Source of the DNA: Chromera velia
Taxonomy: Eukaryota; Sar; Chromeraceae
NCBI GenBank assembly: GCA_018398765.1
Contig: JAHBMJ010002311.1
Span: 1 to 20,223 of the forward strand
Length of the DNA: 20,223 bases
Direction: 5' to 3'
Part shown: piece after piece, positions 1-15,226 of the stretch
Position numbering within the stretch: position 1 is the stretch's first letter
How the letters are laid out: each line of letters opens with the position of its first letter
Translations under genes and position numbers: made by a program
The notes under the pieces: model-generated
Told to the model about the DNA's origin: nothing
Database searches by the model: none
What the model saw: only the letters and a program-made list of their open reading frames with translations

Positions 1-2
1 GG

Positions 3-576
3 AGGAAGCGCGCAGCCTCTAGGGAAAAGGTGGAACAGAAAGGGGTAAGAGCAAGTGGAGAAGGGGAGGTGAGCGGAAGGAAGAACGAAAGATGGGGAGG
101 ACGAAAACAGCAGTCAAATCAAATGCAGAAAGGATCGAGAAGGAATATCAAGTGAAGTGAATAGTAGACAACCATCAAGTGAAGTGAAGTGAATATCAAG
201 TGAATCAGTGGAGACCTTGTATTTTGCATGTCCGGTTTTGTTCTACTGATGAATTGAATTGAATGAAATGGTTCTGATGAAAGCCGGCGAGCCTGACATT
301 ACTTTCATCCGATGTTCTGACTGGTCGATTGGCTGATTGAGTGAGTGATTGATTGAGTGAGTGATCGATTGAGTGAGTGAGTGACTGACTGACTTACTGA
401 TTCACTGATTGCAGCCGTTGTTGGACGAGGACAATCCGCTACAGGGGTATTTCCTTGAGAGGACATACGCAATTCGCCTTCCAGTTACCGCGGGGGTCCT
501 CCTTTTCGTTGCTTTGCTCATCGTGGTGGGACAGATGATGGTCATGGAGGCACGCAGACGACAGAAAAACCGCTGA
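3..576 (+). CDS. 3' end of a membrane protein gene (partial; last exon 415-576)
   Basis: The gene is not recognised. The last exon begins after an acceptor ending TTGCAG at 414 and stays open to TGA at 574-576, giving 53 codons. It starts PLLDEDNPLQGYF, passes through one hydrophobic segment (about residues 25-46 of the exon, roughly LPVTAGVLLFVALLIVVGQM) and ends in the basic tail EARRRQKNR. That is the layout of a single-pass membrane protein with a short positively charged cytosolic C-terminus. An in-frame TGA at 406-408, just before the acceptor, shows that the reading frame must enter by splicing. A possible preceding exon fragment is 3-44 (frame RKRAASREKVEQKG), which ends at a good donor (GTAAGA at 45) in the same phase. 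There is no start codon in view, because the gene begins outside the window. The exon lacks an internal start and is easily missed by ATG-based ORF calling. The upstream fragment is much less certain than the terminal exon. Confidence 0.5.
148..400. repeat. Simple repeats inside the intron 45-414
   Basis: The intron carries reiterated TCAAGTGAAGTGAA words (about 148-206) followed, from about 335, by GAGT/GATT/GACT tetranucleotide repeats that run almost to the acceptor at 414. No coding signal is seen here. Confidence 0.6.
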
Positions 577-2976
577 CAAAGAAAACTTTTCAAGAAATTC
601 AGCCATCAGAGACGCTCCAACCAATAGAAAACCCCCGGCAGTGAAAATAAAAGTTAAAACAGAAACGTCATTGTCTGTCACACCCTAGCTAAGCCGTCAC
701 CTAGCCTAGGCCGTGCATTAGATAAAAAAAGAAAAAAAAAACTAAGAAAACTTTTTTTTTATCGATTTTTTTTTAATTTATCAGCCTTTTAACTAGACAA
801 ACAACTGTTGCTAGAACTGTTGTTTGAACATCGTTGTTTGAGTGTTGTTTCAGTATTGCAGGGAGTGTTGCATGAAAAACAACTGTTGTTTAGTAGATAA
901 ATATAAATAAAAAACTAGTAAAACTTTTTTTTTTCTTTCTTTTTTTATGTAGCTAGTGTAGGGCCTAGCACCTAGCTCAATATCTAGCTCAGTATATGTA
1001 AATATATATCAAACAAAAAAAAAACTTGAAGAATCATTTTGCTGCTTTGAAGCAGGCCATTTGCACGTTTGACATTCATCAGTTTCTAGAAATATGTTTG
1101 ATTCAATGCATGAACATTCAGATTTTATGATGTTCCTAGTAATGTTCTCACCATTTTATACATGAAAACAGTTAAAAACCAATCTAGGCTAGAATCCAGG
1201 GTAGAATCTATTGGTTACAAAATGTTGGTAGTAGTACTAACTACCAATTTTGAGTATAGTTTTGTTTATAGAGTTTTGTGTATTAATTATTACTAGTATT
1301 AGTAGTAAAAAAAAAAAATTAGTATTATTTTTTAGTATTATTGGTAAGTTCAATGGTAACCAACGGTCTCGGCCATTAATTAAACATCACTCACTCATAT
1401 CAGTCTAGATATTAGTTCAATTTTTAGAAATCATAGGCTAGGTCATAGAAAGCGCTACGACGCTATCTAGCCAGCCTAACTATGATACTGAACCTAGCAC
1501 CGCACCGCGTTACGCTCCCCACCAGGCCTGCGGCTAGGCCTGCGGCGCCCTGCGCCTCTTATACTATACTATAGTATACTACTATATTATTACCAGCACT
1601 GAGTTTCATAACTATAGCGAGCTGAGCGCTGAGTTATGCATACAGTAGCTTCGCATGCGTTTCGTTAGAATTTGGAATACCTATAGCAAAACATTGTATG
1701 CAGAAAAACCGCTCGACCCATAAACAATTGGCGGATCAAACAACAATAACGGGTACTAGTAATTACAGTGACAGTTTTAGCCTTTCAAGTTTATATGCTA
1801 AATTATAGCGAGCAATAGCAACTCTTTAGCTAGCTCTTTAGCGACTAGATTCACTGCATTAGAGCCAACTGGTAGAAGCCTGGTTGTCACTAGACCTCGG
1901 AGCAGTTTTTTACATCGGGAAGGCTGCGAGGCAACTTTGAGCCATCTCAAGCCAAAAGAGGCAAGTTCAAAGGTTATACTACACCGCATTGCACTTCACA
2001 GTGCTGCATGTAGGCCTTCGGTACCATGTGGCACTCCCCTGCCAATGTAGTCTGCCACTTCAAGTCCATCTTTACATCAACTTTGAGGGACGAGTATGAG
2101 GTCAATCCAATCCTCTGCATGCATGTGTCCACCACGCGATCCGTTGTATTGTTTCCACTGCATGGTCAGTCCATGCATCGATCCGCTTTCCTTCCCCTTG
2201 CCCCCCTCTATCCATCCCTCCAGCCATGGGCAGGCCACTACTCATGACGTACTACCTGTTTTCACGCGGGATGCATGAGCGCCTATATTGAAAAGGGAGT
2301 CGCTCTGCATGCCCAACCCATCGTGCACAAGCAAGGCATTTGATTCATTTTGTACGAACGAGCATTTATCAATCAAATGGCTTTGTTTCTTCGCTTCTTT
2401 CTTTTTCTTCTCTGTCTATCTAGATGCTCTCGAGAGCGGTGACGGGTCAACGTCAAGTGTCATTCAACGACGACTGAAAAAGAAAGACAAAATCTTCACC
2501 GGCAGGAGGAAAGAAGCAAAGGGCCCCCCTCCCCCCCACCCACCCTCTTCGAACGAACACAAAAACGAATGGACCGAAAGATGAAGGGGTGAAGGGAGGA
2601 AAGCCTCCCTTATTCACTCACTCACTCACTCACTGATTCAACTCGACAGCAAGTCACGTCACACAAAAAGAAGAGAGAAAGAAAGAAGCAAATGCCCCCC
2701 ACCTCCTCCCTTTCATTCCCTGCCCGTACGTATAAAAACAGAGCAGGACGAGCTGCCTTACGTAGTTCACACCCACCAGCAGATACACAAACAGACAGAA
2801 AAAAACTGAAACACCTCTCCCCCCACCACTTGACTTCTTTTCCTCCTCCTCTTTAGCCTGCTCTCTCTGTCTCCACAAAACCGCTTACAGCTCTGCCGGA
2901 ACGAAAGAAAGCTCTCCAACCTCTCTCTCTCTCTCTCTACACCCTGAGTCCCTTCTGTCCCCACCGCTTCCCCGGC
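577..2976. other. Intergenic / 3'-flanking region between two converging genes
   Basis: This is the space between the stop of the plus-strand membrane gene and the stop of the minus-strand SHMT gene, so it must hold both 3' UTRs. From about 700 to 1450 it is A/T-rich with A and T homopolymers and many CTAG words. Near 1500-1560 there is a short GC-rich patch, followed by TATACTATAGTATA (a 14-bp palindrome). Past about 2000 it becomes mixed composition with (CACT)n at about 2612-2634 and (CT)n at about 2920-2939. Short open frames occur on both strands, but none has a recognisable domain or splice structure, so I call no gene here. Confidence 0.6.
685..1537. other. CTAG-rich, A/T-rich block
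   Basis: I count about 20 occurrences of the tetranucleotide CTAG between 685 and 1537 (for example 685, 701, 706, 793, 811, 915, 953, 965, 972, 984), roughly six times what a random sequence would give. The gene bodies have only scattered copies. The block also contains AAACAACTGTTGTTT, a perfect inverted repeat with a one-base centre, near 878-892. Function unknown. Confidence 0.5.
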
Positions 2977-3854
2977 TTACTGTCCGATGGGAGTGAAAGA
3001 CGAAGCAAACGCCTCCACATCTGCCCTCAGTTCTCGAACTGCAGGCGGATCGTTGTTCTTGATGTACCCGAGCCAGTCGTTCAACTTAGGCCCGCTGCTC
3101 TTCTGGATCTCAGCAGCGAGGTCGACTGCCCGACCGATGAATTGGGCAACCTGCACAAGCAGAAATCCACACACACACACACACAAACTTTTACCCTCAC
3201 ATGAATGCCAGCCAATTGCGCACCAGCGCCCTTCCAGGGTTATGCAAAAGGTTGAAGCTCTACCCGACCACGTGCCTAGAAATCCCAATCATTAGCAAAA
3301 GGGCGGATGCACACACACGCACAGGCTAAGAAGTGACATCCAACTATTTTGGAAAAAACGCACATTCACAAGTCGATGAAGCCCTAGGAGGAGTCAAGAA
3401 AAAAAAAAACGCACGATGGAAGCAACAGACAAACAAACAAACCTGTCTTAAGTCTGCCTCCACAAGTCCCCTGGAGGTCATTGCAGGGGCGCCAATTCGG
3501 AGACCATTCGGGTTCATTGCGCTCTTGTCAGAGGGGATCGTGTTCTTGTTCGTCGAGATCGAGACCATTTCGCACATCTTCTCGGCCTTAGCCCCGCTTA
3601 CATGCTTGGATCTCAAGTCAACGAGGACAAGGTGATTGTCCGTGCCCCCGCTCACCTGCACGCACACGATTGAACGTGAAGAAGGGAAGGCTCGTTGAGG
3701 AATGACGGAAAGAGGATGCATTGCAGGCCCTGACTGACTGAGTGGAGTGTCAACATGTTGAATAAAAAGACAAGACAGCTGTGATTCAACAAACATCCGG
3801 GAGGGCAAAGGACAGCGAGAGAAACGGCGACACATACATACATACATACACGCA

Positions 3855-3910
<56 letters not shown>

Positions 3911-4121
3911 TATTACAATGATGACTGGGATCTCAGCAGCAGATCTTGCCTGACAGGTTCTCTGTGAGAAGTCATATTTCAATTTGGTACTCTTAAGAGC
4001 AGGCAGGGAGCGTTCAGCAGATGAAAGGTTTCCATTCACTATTCCCGTTGACAGACAGACTGACGATATCGAAGCCGATCTTCACGAGCTCATCGGAGAG
4101 GGCAGCAGAATTTTTCAGGAC

Positions 4122-4162
<41 letters not shown>

Positions 4163-6847
4163 GAGAGAGAGAAAGGGACAGAATATACAAAAGAAAACAC
4201 CAAAGAGGTGAAGAAGAAGAAGACGGCATGAAGACGGGGGGCGAAGCATGGAAAGCACCTCAAAGCTGGATTCGACCCGCTCAAGCATGCGCGTTTTGAC
4301 ACCTTTTCTAAAGAACACTATGGCCTTCTTTGAGACTGAGATGGACCTCAGAACCTTGCAAACCCGGTGAACTGACCTGCTTTTGATACTCTTTGAAGTG
4401 CTCCGTGTTGGCCTCCTTGAGGGCGACCGCGAGACCCGCAATCGTGTGGTTGTGAGGTCCCCCCTGAAATCAGATAGAGAGACAAACCGCATGACTTCTT
4501 TTTCCCAAAGATGAAAGACAGGCAGACAGACGTACAGGTAGACTGTATCACTTCTTTTGTCCATGAACAGACAGACCGGCGTTTACACCGACAACATAAC
4601 TTTGCTGGTCTCTCGTGTCCCTTCGTTGTTTTTTTTTTTTTCTTCTTCCACATTTGATGGCAAATAGAAAAACAAAGACTACCGGGGGGTAGTGGTCCAC
4701 ACATGAAAGAGAGCAATCAATAGTCGAAAAGGAAAGCATTTTTTTTTTTTTTTTTTTAAAGGTCCACACATGAAGGAGAGCAATCAGTAGTCGAAAAGGA
4801 AAGTAGTTTTTTTTTTTTTTAAAGGTCCACACATGAAGGAGAGCAATCAGTAGTCGAAAAGGAAGGAAAGTAGAGGAACGGCATCATCGAAGCGAAAGAA
4901 AGGCAGGCGGCAATGTCCTCTTTTCGCGTCTCTGCAGACCTCTGCAAGCAAGAGACAGATGGACAGATGCACCACCTTATGCCGGACCAGAGGGCGAATG
5001 CGACCAACATAACCCCTGAACTAAAGAGCCCCCCCCGTGCTTCCGAACCTTTCCCAATTCTGACTCCACATCTCCGCACGAACCCCCCCACCCACTCACC
5101 CACTCACCTGCATTCCGGGAAAGACTGCCGAGTTGATTTTTTCCTCGATGTCCCACTCAATGGCTTTCCCGCTTTTGTCGACGCCTCTCTGACCCTTCCT
5201 GCAATTAAATGGAGAGAGGGAGCGGGCATCCATTCTATCAACTCTTCATTCATTCATTCAGTCATTGCCGTCGGACCGTCTCGTCTCCTCAGGGGTTCCT
5301 TCCGCCCTCTCGTCCGGACCAGCGTTTGCTCGCCAAACGTCTTTCAGGCCACAACGAGAGAAAGTAGGAGACGATTAGCAAGAGAAGTTGACAGAAGTCG
5401 TGGTTAAGGATATGTCTATGACTGCGGGGAAAAGAAAACGGAAGAAAGAAAAAGTTCAAGGACCGCAAGCAAAGAGAAGGAAAGCAAGAGGAAATGAAGG
5501 GGGAACCCTGAGTGCAGGAAGCAAGCAAGAAAAGCAGAACATTTCACGGTTGGTAAGCAAGAATGCAATAAAAGAACAGCAAAGCACACGTACACAAGTC
5601 TGTGTACCTGTAGAAGATCATGGACCCTCTGGGACCCCTAAGTGATTTGTGCGTAGTGGTGGTGACGACGTCGCAGAACTCGAAAGGCGACGGGATCACG
5701 TTCGCAGCCACCAGACCCGAAATGTGGGCCATGTCCGCCAGCAGGATCGCATTGCACTTATTGGCAACTTCCCGGAATCTTTTGTAGTCCAGGAGACGAG
5801 AGTATGCGGAGGCTCCTGCAGACATTGCGGGCATGCACACTTTGATCATATGTCCACTAGTCACTTTCTTGTTGCTCATTGACCTGCATGCTACATGCAT
5901 CCACACATGAATTTCCGCTCACACAGCCGTGCACCGATCTGTTTTTGTTCAACATTTGGTCTAGTGAAGCAGCGGCAACGCAATGAGTAAGCAGATATCT
6001 GTATGCATTTGTGTGCATGTATGCATGTCATTGTATGGTGGGTGTGGGGGTGTGCCAACAGAAGGGCAGTCGACACTTTGGCGCTTCGAGAAAACTGCGT
6101 TGATGGGGTGGGGGTTGCGAGAACAGAGGCATAAGTTGCCATGCAGGCAAGAGCATGGGCATGCGTCTTCCTTCCTTCCGTTCTGACGCACGCACCCACC
6201 TGCGATGATGATTTTGGGTCTGAAGCGGAGAGCAAATTTTTCCATCTCGTCCATATCGATCTGCCCTGTCTGCTCATTCAGCCTGTAGGGCATGCTCTCG
6301 AAGTATTTGGAGACGGCAGAAATCTTCTTTGTGTCGGTCTGGTACCTGCACACACGAAGAAGGCGGGGGTGCCGACGGCTTCTGACTGGATTGAAAGTGA
6401 ACGTGACTGCACGGAATAGAGAAGAAAGAAAGGACGGGAAAGGGGAATGGAAGGAAATGAGAAGAGAAAAGGCAAAGAGTTAATGCGACAAGGGTTACAG
6501 AAGAGAAGAAACTGCAGCATAAACCACACAGACACACACCCTCTCTTTCGTACCCACCCATGAGACAGATGCCCTCCATGGGGCAGATCCAAGGCCAGAA
6601 TCCTCTCATGGGGATTCAGGAGTGCTGTGTACACGGCAAAGTTGGCTGGAGATCCCGACAGAGCCTGCGTGCATGTTCGTGTTTGTTTGTTTGTCAACGC
6701 GTCCGTTCCTTTGCGCAATGACAGACATGAAGAGAGAGAAGGAGCAAACAAAGGACGACAGGAAAGCAGCGGATGGAGAGAACAAAACACACATGAGGTG
6801 CTTTGTATGACGCTCAGGTTTCGATGGTACGTCCATCTTGTTCTTCG

Positions 6848-6911
<64 letters not shown>

Positions 6912-7859
6912 GGAAGGAGGCGCGTGGGGAACGGAGACGCGGTTTCGAAAACTTCGCTTCAAGCCATACTTCCGTCTTGTGATCTTGAACAGACGATTCA
7001 ACAGCTCTACTGCTGAAATCAATCAATCGAGTTCCTTCACACACCCATGTACCCTCACAGCCAGTCAGTTACCTGCACGTTCACTCCCCACTCCGCAGGA
7101 TTCAGACGGAACGCTTCCAGCGCCCTCTTTTGGCAGAGCCTCTCCGCCATGTCGATGAACTCGTTTCCGCCGTAGTACCGAGCCCCAGGGTAACCCTCGC
7201 TGTATTTGTTCGTCATCACAGAGCCCACAGCGTCCATCACATACCTGCAAGCGCGTGCGCACACACATACACACACACACAGAGGGAGAAGACAGAGAGA
7301 CGTACACTCATAAACGACGCTCTGAAATACGTACGCACAAAATTGTACTCACACAAGGCCTCAGATAACACAGGAACACTCACAGACACAGATGTGCGAG
7401 GAAACCAATGTCATCCACTGCTCACACTCCTATCATCTCTGTGCGCGCGAGTGGTACAGGCAGACCACGACAGACAGTCAGACAGACAGGACCTCGCTCA
7501 CGCTCTCCTGTAGCAGCACTGTGGGCATTCGCGCGTGCTCGGGTGCATTTCGTTTCCTTTCCTTTCCTTCCCTTTTCTTACCGAGGGGCAAAATTCTCTG
7601 ATGCAATCAAGACGATGGATTTTCGCTGTCTCTCCTTCTCGAGCTCGATAATCTGGTTCATCTCGGGGTCCACGCTGGCCAGTGGGCTGTTGACCTTCAT
7701 GGCGTCGACAGAGATTCCCCGACAAGACCAGAAGGACGGCTGCCATGGGGCACAGCCAACTGAGGCGGCAGATGAGCCCGTCGCAGAAAGAGGAAGGGAG
7801 CTGGCTGCCGGCAGGCACCGCTGTGCGATTTGACGAACTGGGAGGTGCCGCGAGAGCAT
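2977..7859 (-). CDS. SHMT: Serine hydroxymethyltransferase, probably mitochondrial, 10 exons
   Basis: PLP enzyme that interconverts serine + THF with glycine + methylene-THF. Exons (minus strand): 7859-7582, 7244-7073, 6664-6558, 6345-6200, 5815-5608, 5198-5108, 4463-4377, 4121-4065, 3655-3443 and 3150-2977 (stop TAA 2979-2977). All introns are GT-AG with matching phases, giving 1533 nt and 510 aa, normal for the family. Motifs in order: LIASENF (end of exon 1), [61 protein letters not shown] (PLP-contacting D262, H265), [14 protein letters not shown] with the Schiff-base lysine K291, [28 protein letters not shown] and [10 protein letters not shown]. The wording is closest to plant mitochondrial SHMT. 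The first 50 or so residues are Arg/Ser/Ala-rich with few acids, ending SCRGIS, and read as a mitochondrial presequence (inference). ATG 7859 is the first in-frame ATG; an in-frame TGA lies upstream at 8003-8001. M54 could give a leaderless form. Confidence 0.95.
3168..3186. repeat. (CA)n microsatellite in SHMT intron 9
   Basis: A short CA array lies about 17 nt upstream (in gene sense) of the exon 10 acceptor. On the transcribed sense strand it reads (TG)n. Confidence 0.8.
3857..3910. repeat. Composite (CA)n(GA)n microsatellite in SHMT intron 8
   Basis: An uninterrupted CA run is followed by a GA run. In the sense of the SHMT transcript this is (TC)n then (TG)n. A CATA tetranucleotide run precedes it at about 3833-3850. 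Confidence 0.9.
4125..4175. repeat. Composite (CA)n(GA)n microsatellite abutting the SHMT exon 8 acceptor
   Basis: The CA run begins directly at the acceptor. In transcript sense the intron ends with TC-rich sequence, then a (TG)n run that leads straight into TGCAG and exon 8, so the microsatellite occupies the place of the normal polypyrimidine tract. Confidence 0.9.
4694..4880. repeat. Three tandem copies of a ~65-bp unit linked by poly-T, in SHMT intron 6
   Basis: The unit starts GGTCCACACATGAA at 4694, 4761 and 4824 (spacings of 67 and 63) and continues GAGAGCAATCARTAGTCGAAAAGGAAAG in all three. Copies 1/2 and 2/3 are separated by T runs of about 12-19 followed by AAA. Copies 2 and 3 are closer to each other than to copy 1. 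On the opposite (SHMT sense) strand each unit ends in a run of A. Confidence 0.9.
6851..6911. repeat. Composite (CA)n(GA)n microsatellite in SHMT intron 2
   Basis: A CA run (6851-6888) passes directly into a GA run. In transcript sense it is (TC)n followed by (TG)n, the same order as in introns 7 and 8. Confidence 0.9.
7256..7303. repeat. Degenerate CA/GA tract next to the SHMT exon 2 acceptor
   Basis: The CA-rich stretch is interrupted by AT and GC steps and followed by GA-rich sequence. In transcript sense it forms a TC-then-TG tract that ends at the TTGCAG acceptor of exon 2 (7245). Confidence 0.75.
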
Positions 7860-8468
7860 TTCGAACGACTCGCAAAAGGCTTCAAGAGGAGACAGAAACA
7901 GAGAACGGATACAGCAAAGACGAAGAAGGAAGCGACGAGTCAACAAAGAGCGGTCAGACGCGCGTCTCCGTCCTGTGCACTGCGGACTGAGTGGAGGGTC
8001 TCAACTCAAAATGATGAAAGAGAGGCGCGAAACGTGCGGCTTCTTCTTTCCTTTGCATAGGGGAGTGGAAAGAAGGTGATCGAAAGAAGCAAGAGGTCGT
8101 ACGAGACGCCGGCCTCCGGCCTTGCGCGCGCGCGGCCGCGCGCGGCCCCGGAAGCACGGCGCAATTTGTGTAAGTGCCGAGGCCCAACTGCGTGCGAGTG
8201 GGCTGAAAAAGCATGCATGCACATCTTCTCTCCGTACATCTGACAGCTCCGCGGGAACCGAACTTTCCGGGGCCATCAGGCATGCAGTGCTTCATGGGCA
8301 GTCACCCAGGCATGCAGCTATGGCAATAGTAATACTGCTGGCACAAACCGTCGTCCAGCTGGAGGCATTTCTTGTTTGAAAGCGCTCCCACCTTCAGTTT
8401 GAAAGCTTTTGTGCCACCCCGTGAGAGAGCGAATACAGACTGTCAGAAAAGCACGCAACGAAAGCAAG
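7860..8468. promoter_or_regulatory. Divergent promoter region between SHMT and the FBPase-like gene
   Basis: The two start codons (ATG 7859 on minus, ATG 8469 on plus) are 609 bp apart and point away from each other, so both 5' UTRs and both promoters must lie here. The centre (8107-8150) is extremely C/G-rich and alternating. The words GGCATGCAG and GCATGCATGC occur in the FBPase-proximal half. I see no clear TATA box. Open frames crossing the region lack ATG starts and known motifs. Shared regulation is an inference from geometry. Confidence 0.6.
8127..8144. repeat. 18-bp perfect CG palindrome in the divergent promoter
   Basis: CGCGCGCGGCCGCGCGCG is its own reverse complement, centred between 8135 and 8136. 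It is flanked by further GC-rich partial palindromes (GCCGGCCTCCGGCC just before). Alternating CG of this length is prone to cruciform or Z-form structure. Confidence 0.9.
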
Positions 8469-13083
<4,615 letters not shown>

Positions 13084-14284
13084 AAGACAGAATGACTGAC
13101 AGATGGCAATTTTTTGGTTCAGACACATTTTTCTTTCTTCTGTTAAAGGAATCGGAAGGCACAACCGACAGCCAGGTAGGAAGACCCCAAAAAGGGTTAG
13201 GCGCCTGAGTCTTTTATCTTCGGAAAAAGAGGAACTTTATTTCGAGACGAGAACGAGGATCTGCGAGAGCAAGAGAACAAGGAAAGGCTCACAAGAAGTC
13301 GGATGTCGGGTGCGGGCTCATTTTTTGACTGACACGTCTTTCCTCTTTCTCTCTCTTTTTCTTTCATGCGTACGCACATTTTGAAAGACAAGCAATGGTT
13401 CGTGTTGTGACAAATTTGTGAACGATGAATGAATGGAATGCGTCGAGGAGTGCATCCATGCGTGTACAGCGGGAGTGAGTGAGCGGTGGACTGAAAGCAC
13501 CCGCTGACGTGAAGGAAATCATGCAGGGGGGTGGACTGGCTTCGCCCTTTGTTTCTTGGCTGGCTGTCTTCTTTCTCATCGTGTCCACCTTCGTGTCGTT
13601 TCCTGTGCAAACTCGAGGGCGAAGGTACCAGTTTTGTTAGGCGTGCGTGCTGTGGTGCAAATGTCGTTCGGGTTCACCATTCTGTTGTCTGATTTTCCTG
13701 TTTTCTCCTTTTGCCTAGCCTCTCCCCTCAATTCTCGAAGCTCAACCCTCTAACGGCTCATTAATTGCTCTGCCTGTGCAAGCGCCTCTGTATCGAGTAA
13801 TTCTTCTCTCCCTTCTCTCCTAGCTCTGCCTTTCTCTTTCTTCTTTCAATATGCCATGTCGCTACGCTGCCATGTGCCAGTCAGTCAGTCACTCGGGATG
13901 CCAAAGGGCATGCAAACATTCTTCCTTCTGGTGGTCTTCCTTTTGATCGATCGTGCTTTCCCCCTGTCTGCCTTCTTCCGCTCCTCGCTCCTCACAGCTC
14001 CTTCCATTTGTCGGGTGGAGTTTGTTCGTTTGTTTGTGCGTGATCTTCTCCTTTTCTTTGCGCTCCCAATAGTCTTCCTTCCAAGGAGGCTCTCTATTAA
14101 AGACACTTGCCGGCTGATTGAGGTTCGCATGAAGGATGGATTTGGCCAAGATCGAGGGAGGAGTAGAACAGGCGGGGGGCCTTGCTTTCTCTCTCTGCTG
14201 CAAGTGAGAAAAAGAAGACCGTCGGACGACTGCATGGGTAGAATTAAAGAGGAAATACAAGGGGAAGCCGACTCGTAGGAAGCC

Positions 14285-14307
14285 CCAGTGCAACGCCACT
14301 GCACTGG
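14285..14307. repeat. Perfect hairpin, 8-bp stem, 7-nt loop
   Basis: CCAGTGCA and TGCACTGG flank ACGCCAC. It begins 7 nt after the TAG (14276-14278) of the unassigned 140-codon open frame. No T tract follows, so it is not a classical terminator. Confidence 0.7.
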
Positions 14308-15123
14308 ATGTAGAGAGTGGCAAGCGTATGGATTGACAGACTTGAGTTGCAAGGTGGGTTGCATTCAGTCTTGTAGACAACAGTCGAGAATCTGTCTGAA
14401 CTGTTGTTTTGACCAGCACGTGGATTTTTGATTGCCGTATTCCCTCATGTGCATTCTTTCCCGCATTTCAAGTAGTGCCTTCGGTAGTGCCTGTGATTGC
14501 CCGTGGTACGGATTGGGTAACAAATAGTAGCAATGGTAGTAGTTTAATGCGGTTCTAGTGGTGGTTACGGATCGATCGATCATGGGTCGATGCATTGCGG
14601 TGTGATTTTTATACAATTCATTCCATTTTTTTCTATGAATTATTAATAAGATGTCCGAGTCAGTCAAAATCTATGGGTCAAAATGTATATAAGCCGCCAT
14701 GTAAGTCAACTTTATTTAATCATAAAATTTTAGCGATAGAATTTCAGTTTTATGTTTTTCTGAACTTTTTCAGAACTTTTTCTTAGATTGTCACCGTTTT
14801 GCGGCTAGTAATATTTAAACATTAAAAACATGCAAAAATAACGTATTTGTTGCTACTAAGACGGTTTAATCTTTTCTTCAATTAATTGTTATACTATCGT
14901 ATAATATTGTGCAAAGACCTAAGAATCTGGAGTACGTGGGGAAACTCCCTTGATACTCTAGTAAACTTGAAACGTTTGAACGGCCTAACTTGAAGGTAAC
15001 GCACCGCAGGCATGACTAAAATAATATACTTGAAATTTTATGTGGAAGCGGCAGACATATATGGTTACAGACTTGAATCGGAAAAGTATCTCCGACCTAC
15101 TTCTTTTTGCAGAAACGGGGAAA

Positions 15124-15226
15124 GTGGCTAAAAACTGTTATCACACTTTTTTTTAGCCACATATTTTTCATGCATACATGGCCCCGCGGAGGGCAGAGCA
15201 GTAATTCACTCATGCCTTCCGGGGCC
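15124..15226. repeat. Two adjacent inverted repeats
   Basis: The first has a perfect 11-bp stem (GTGGCTAAAAA at 15124-15134 with TTTTTAGCCAC at 15150-15160) and a 15-nt loop. The second pairs GGCCCCG at 15180-15186 with CGGGGCC at 15220-15226, with a further imperfect inner stem. They sit where A/T-rich DNA changes to GC-rich DNA. The origin is unknown; a remnant of a small mobile element or a structured RNA is possible. Confidence 0.6.

Noticed and set aside
3344-4039. 231-codon minus-strand open frame
   Set aside because: It is SHMT exon 9 read through into both flanking introns and their microsatellites, not a separate gene.
7860-8003. N-terminal extension of SHMT upstream of ATG 7859 (Arg/Leu/Cys-rich, signal-peptide-like)
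   Set aside because: The frame is open back to the TGA at 8003 but contains no ATG; the apparent upstream start is TTG.
8372-8468. N-terminal extension of the FBPase-like protein
   Set aside because: Upstream in-frame starts are non-ATG; ATG 8469 is the first and fits the FBPase N-terminus.
13856-14419. Plus-strand 140-codon frame with two hydrophobic stretches and overlapping 159-176-codon minus frames
   Set aside because: ATG start and stop are present on plus, but no family motif, no splice context, and equally long antisense frames; T/C bias alone can make hydrophobic frames. Kept only as a note in the intergenic entry.
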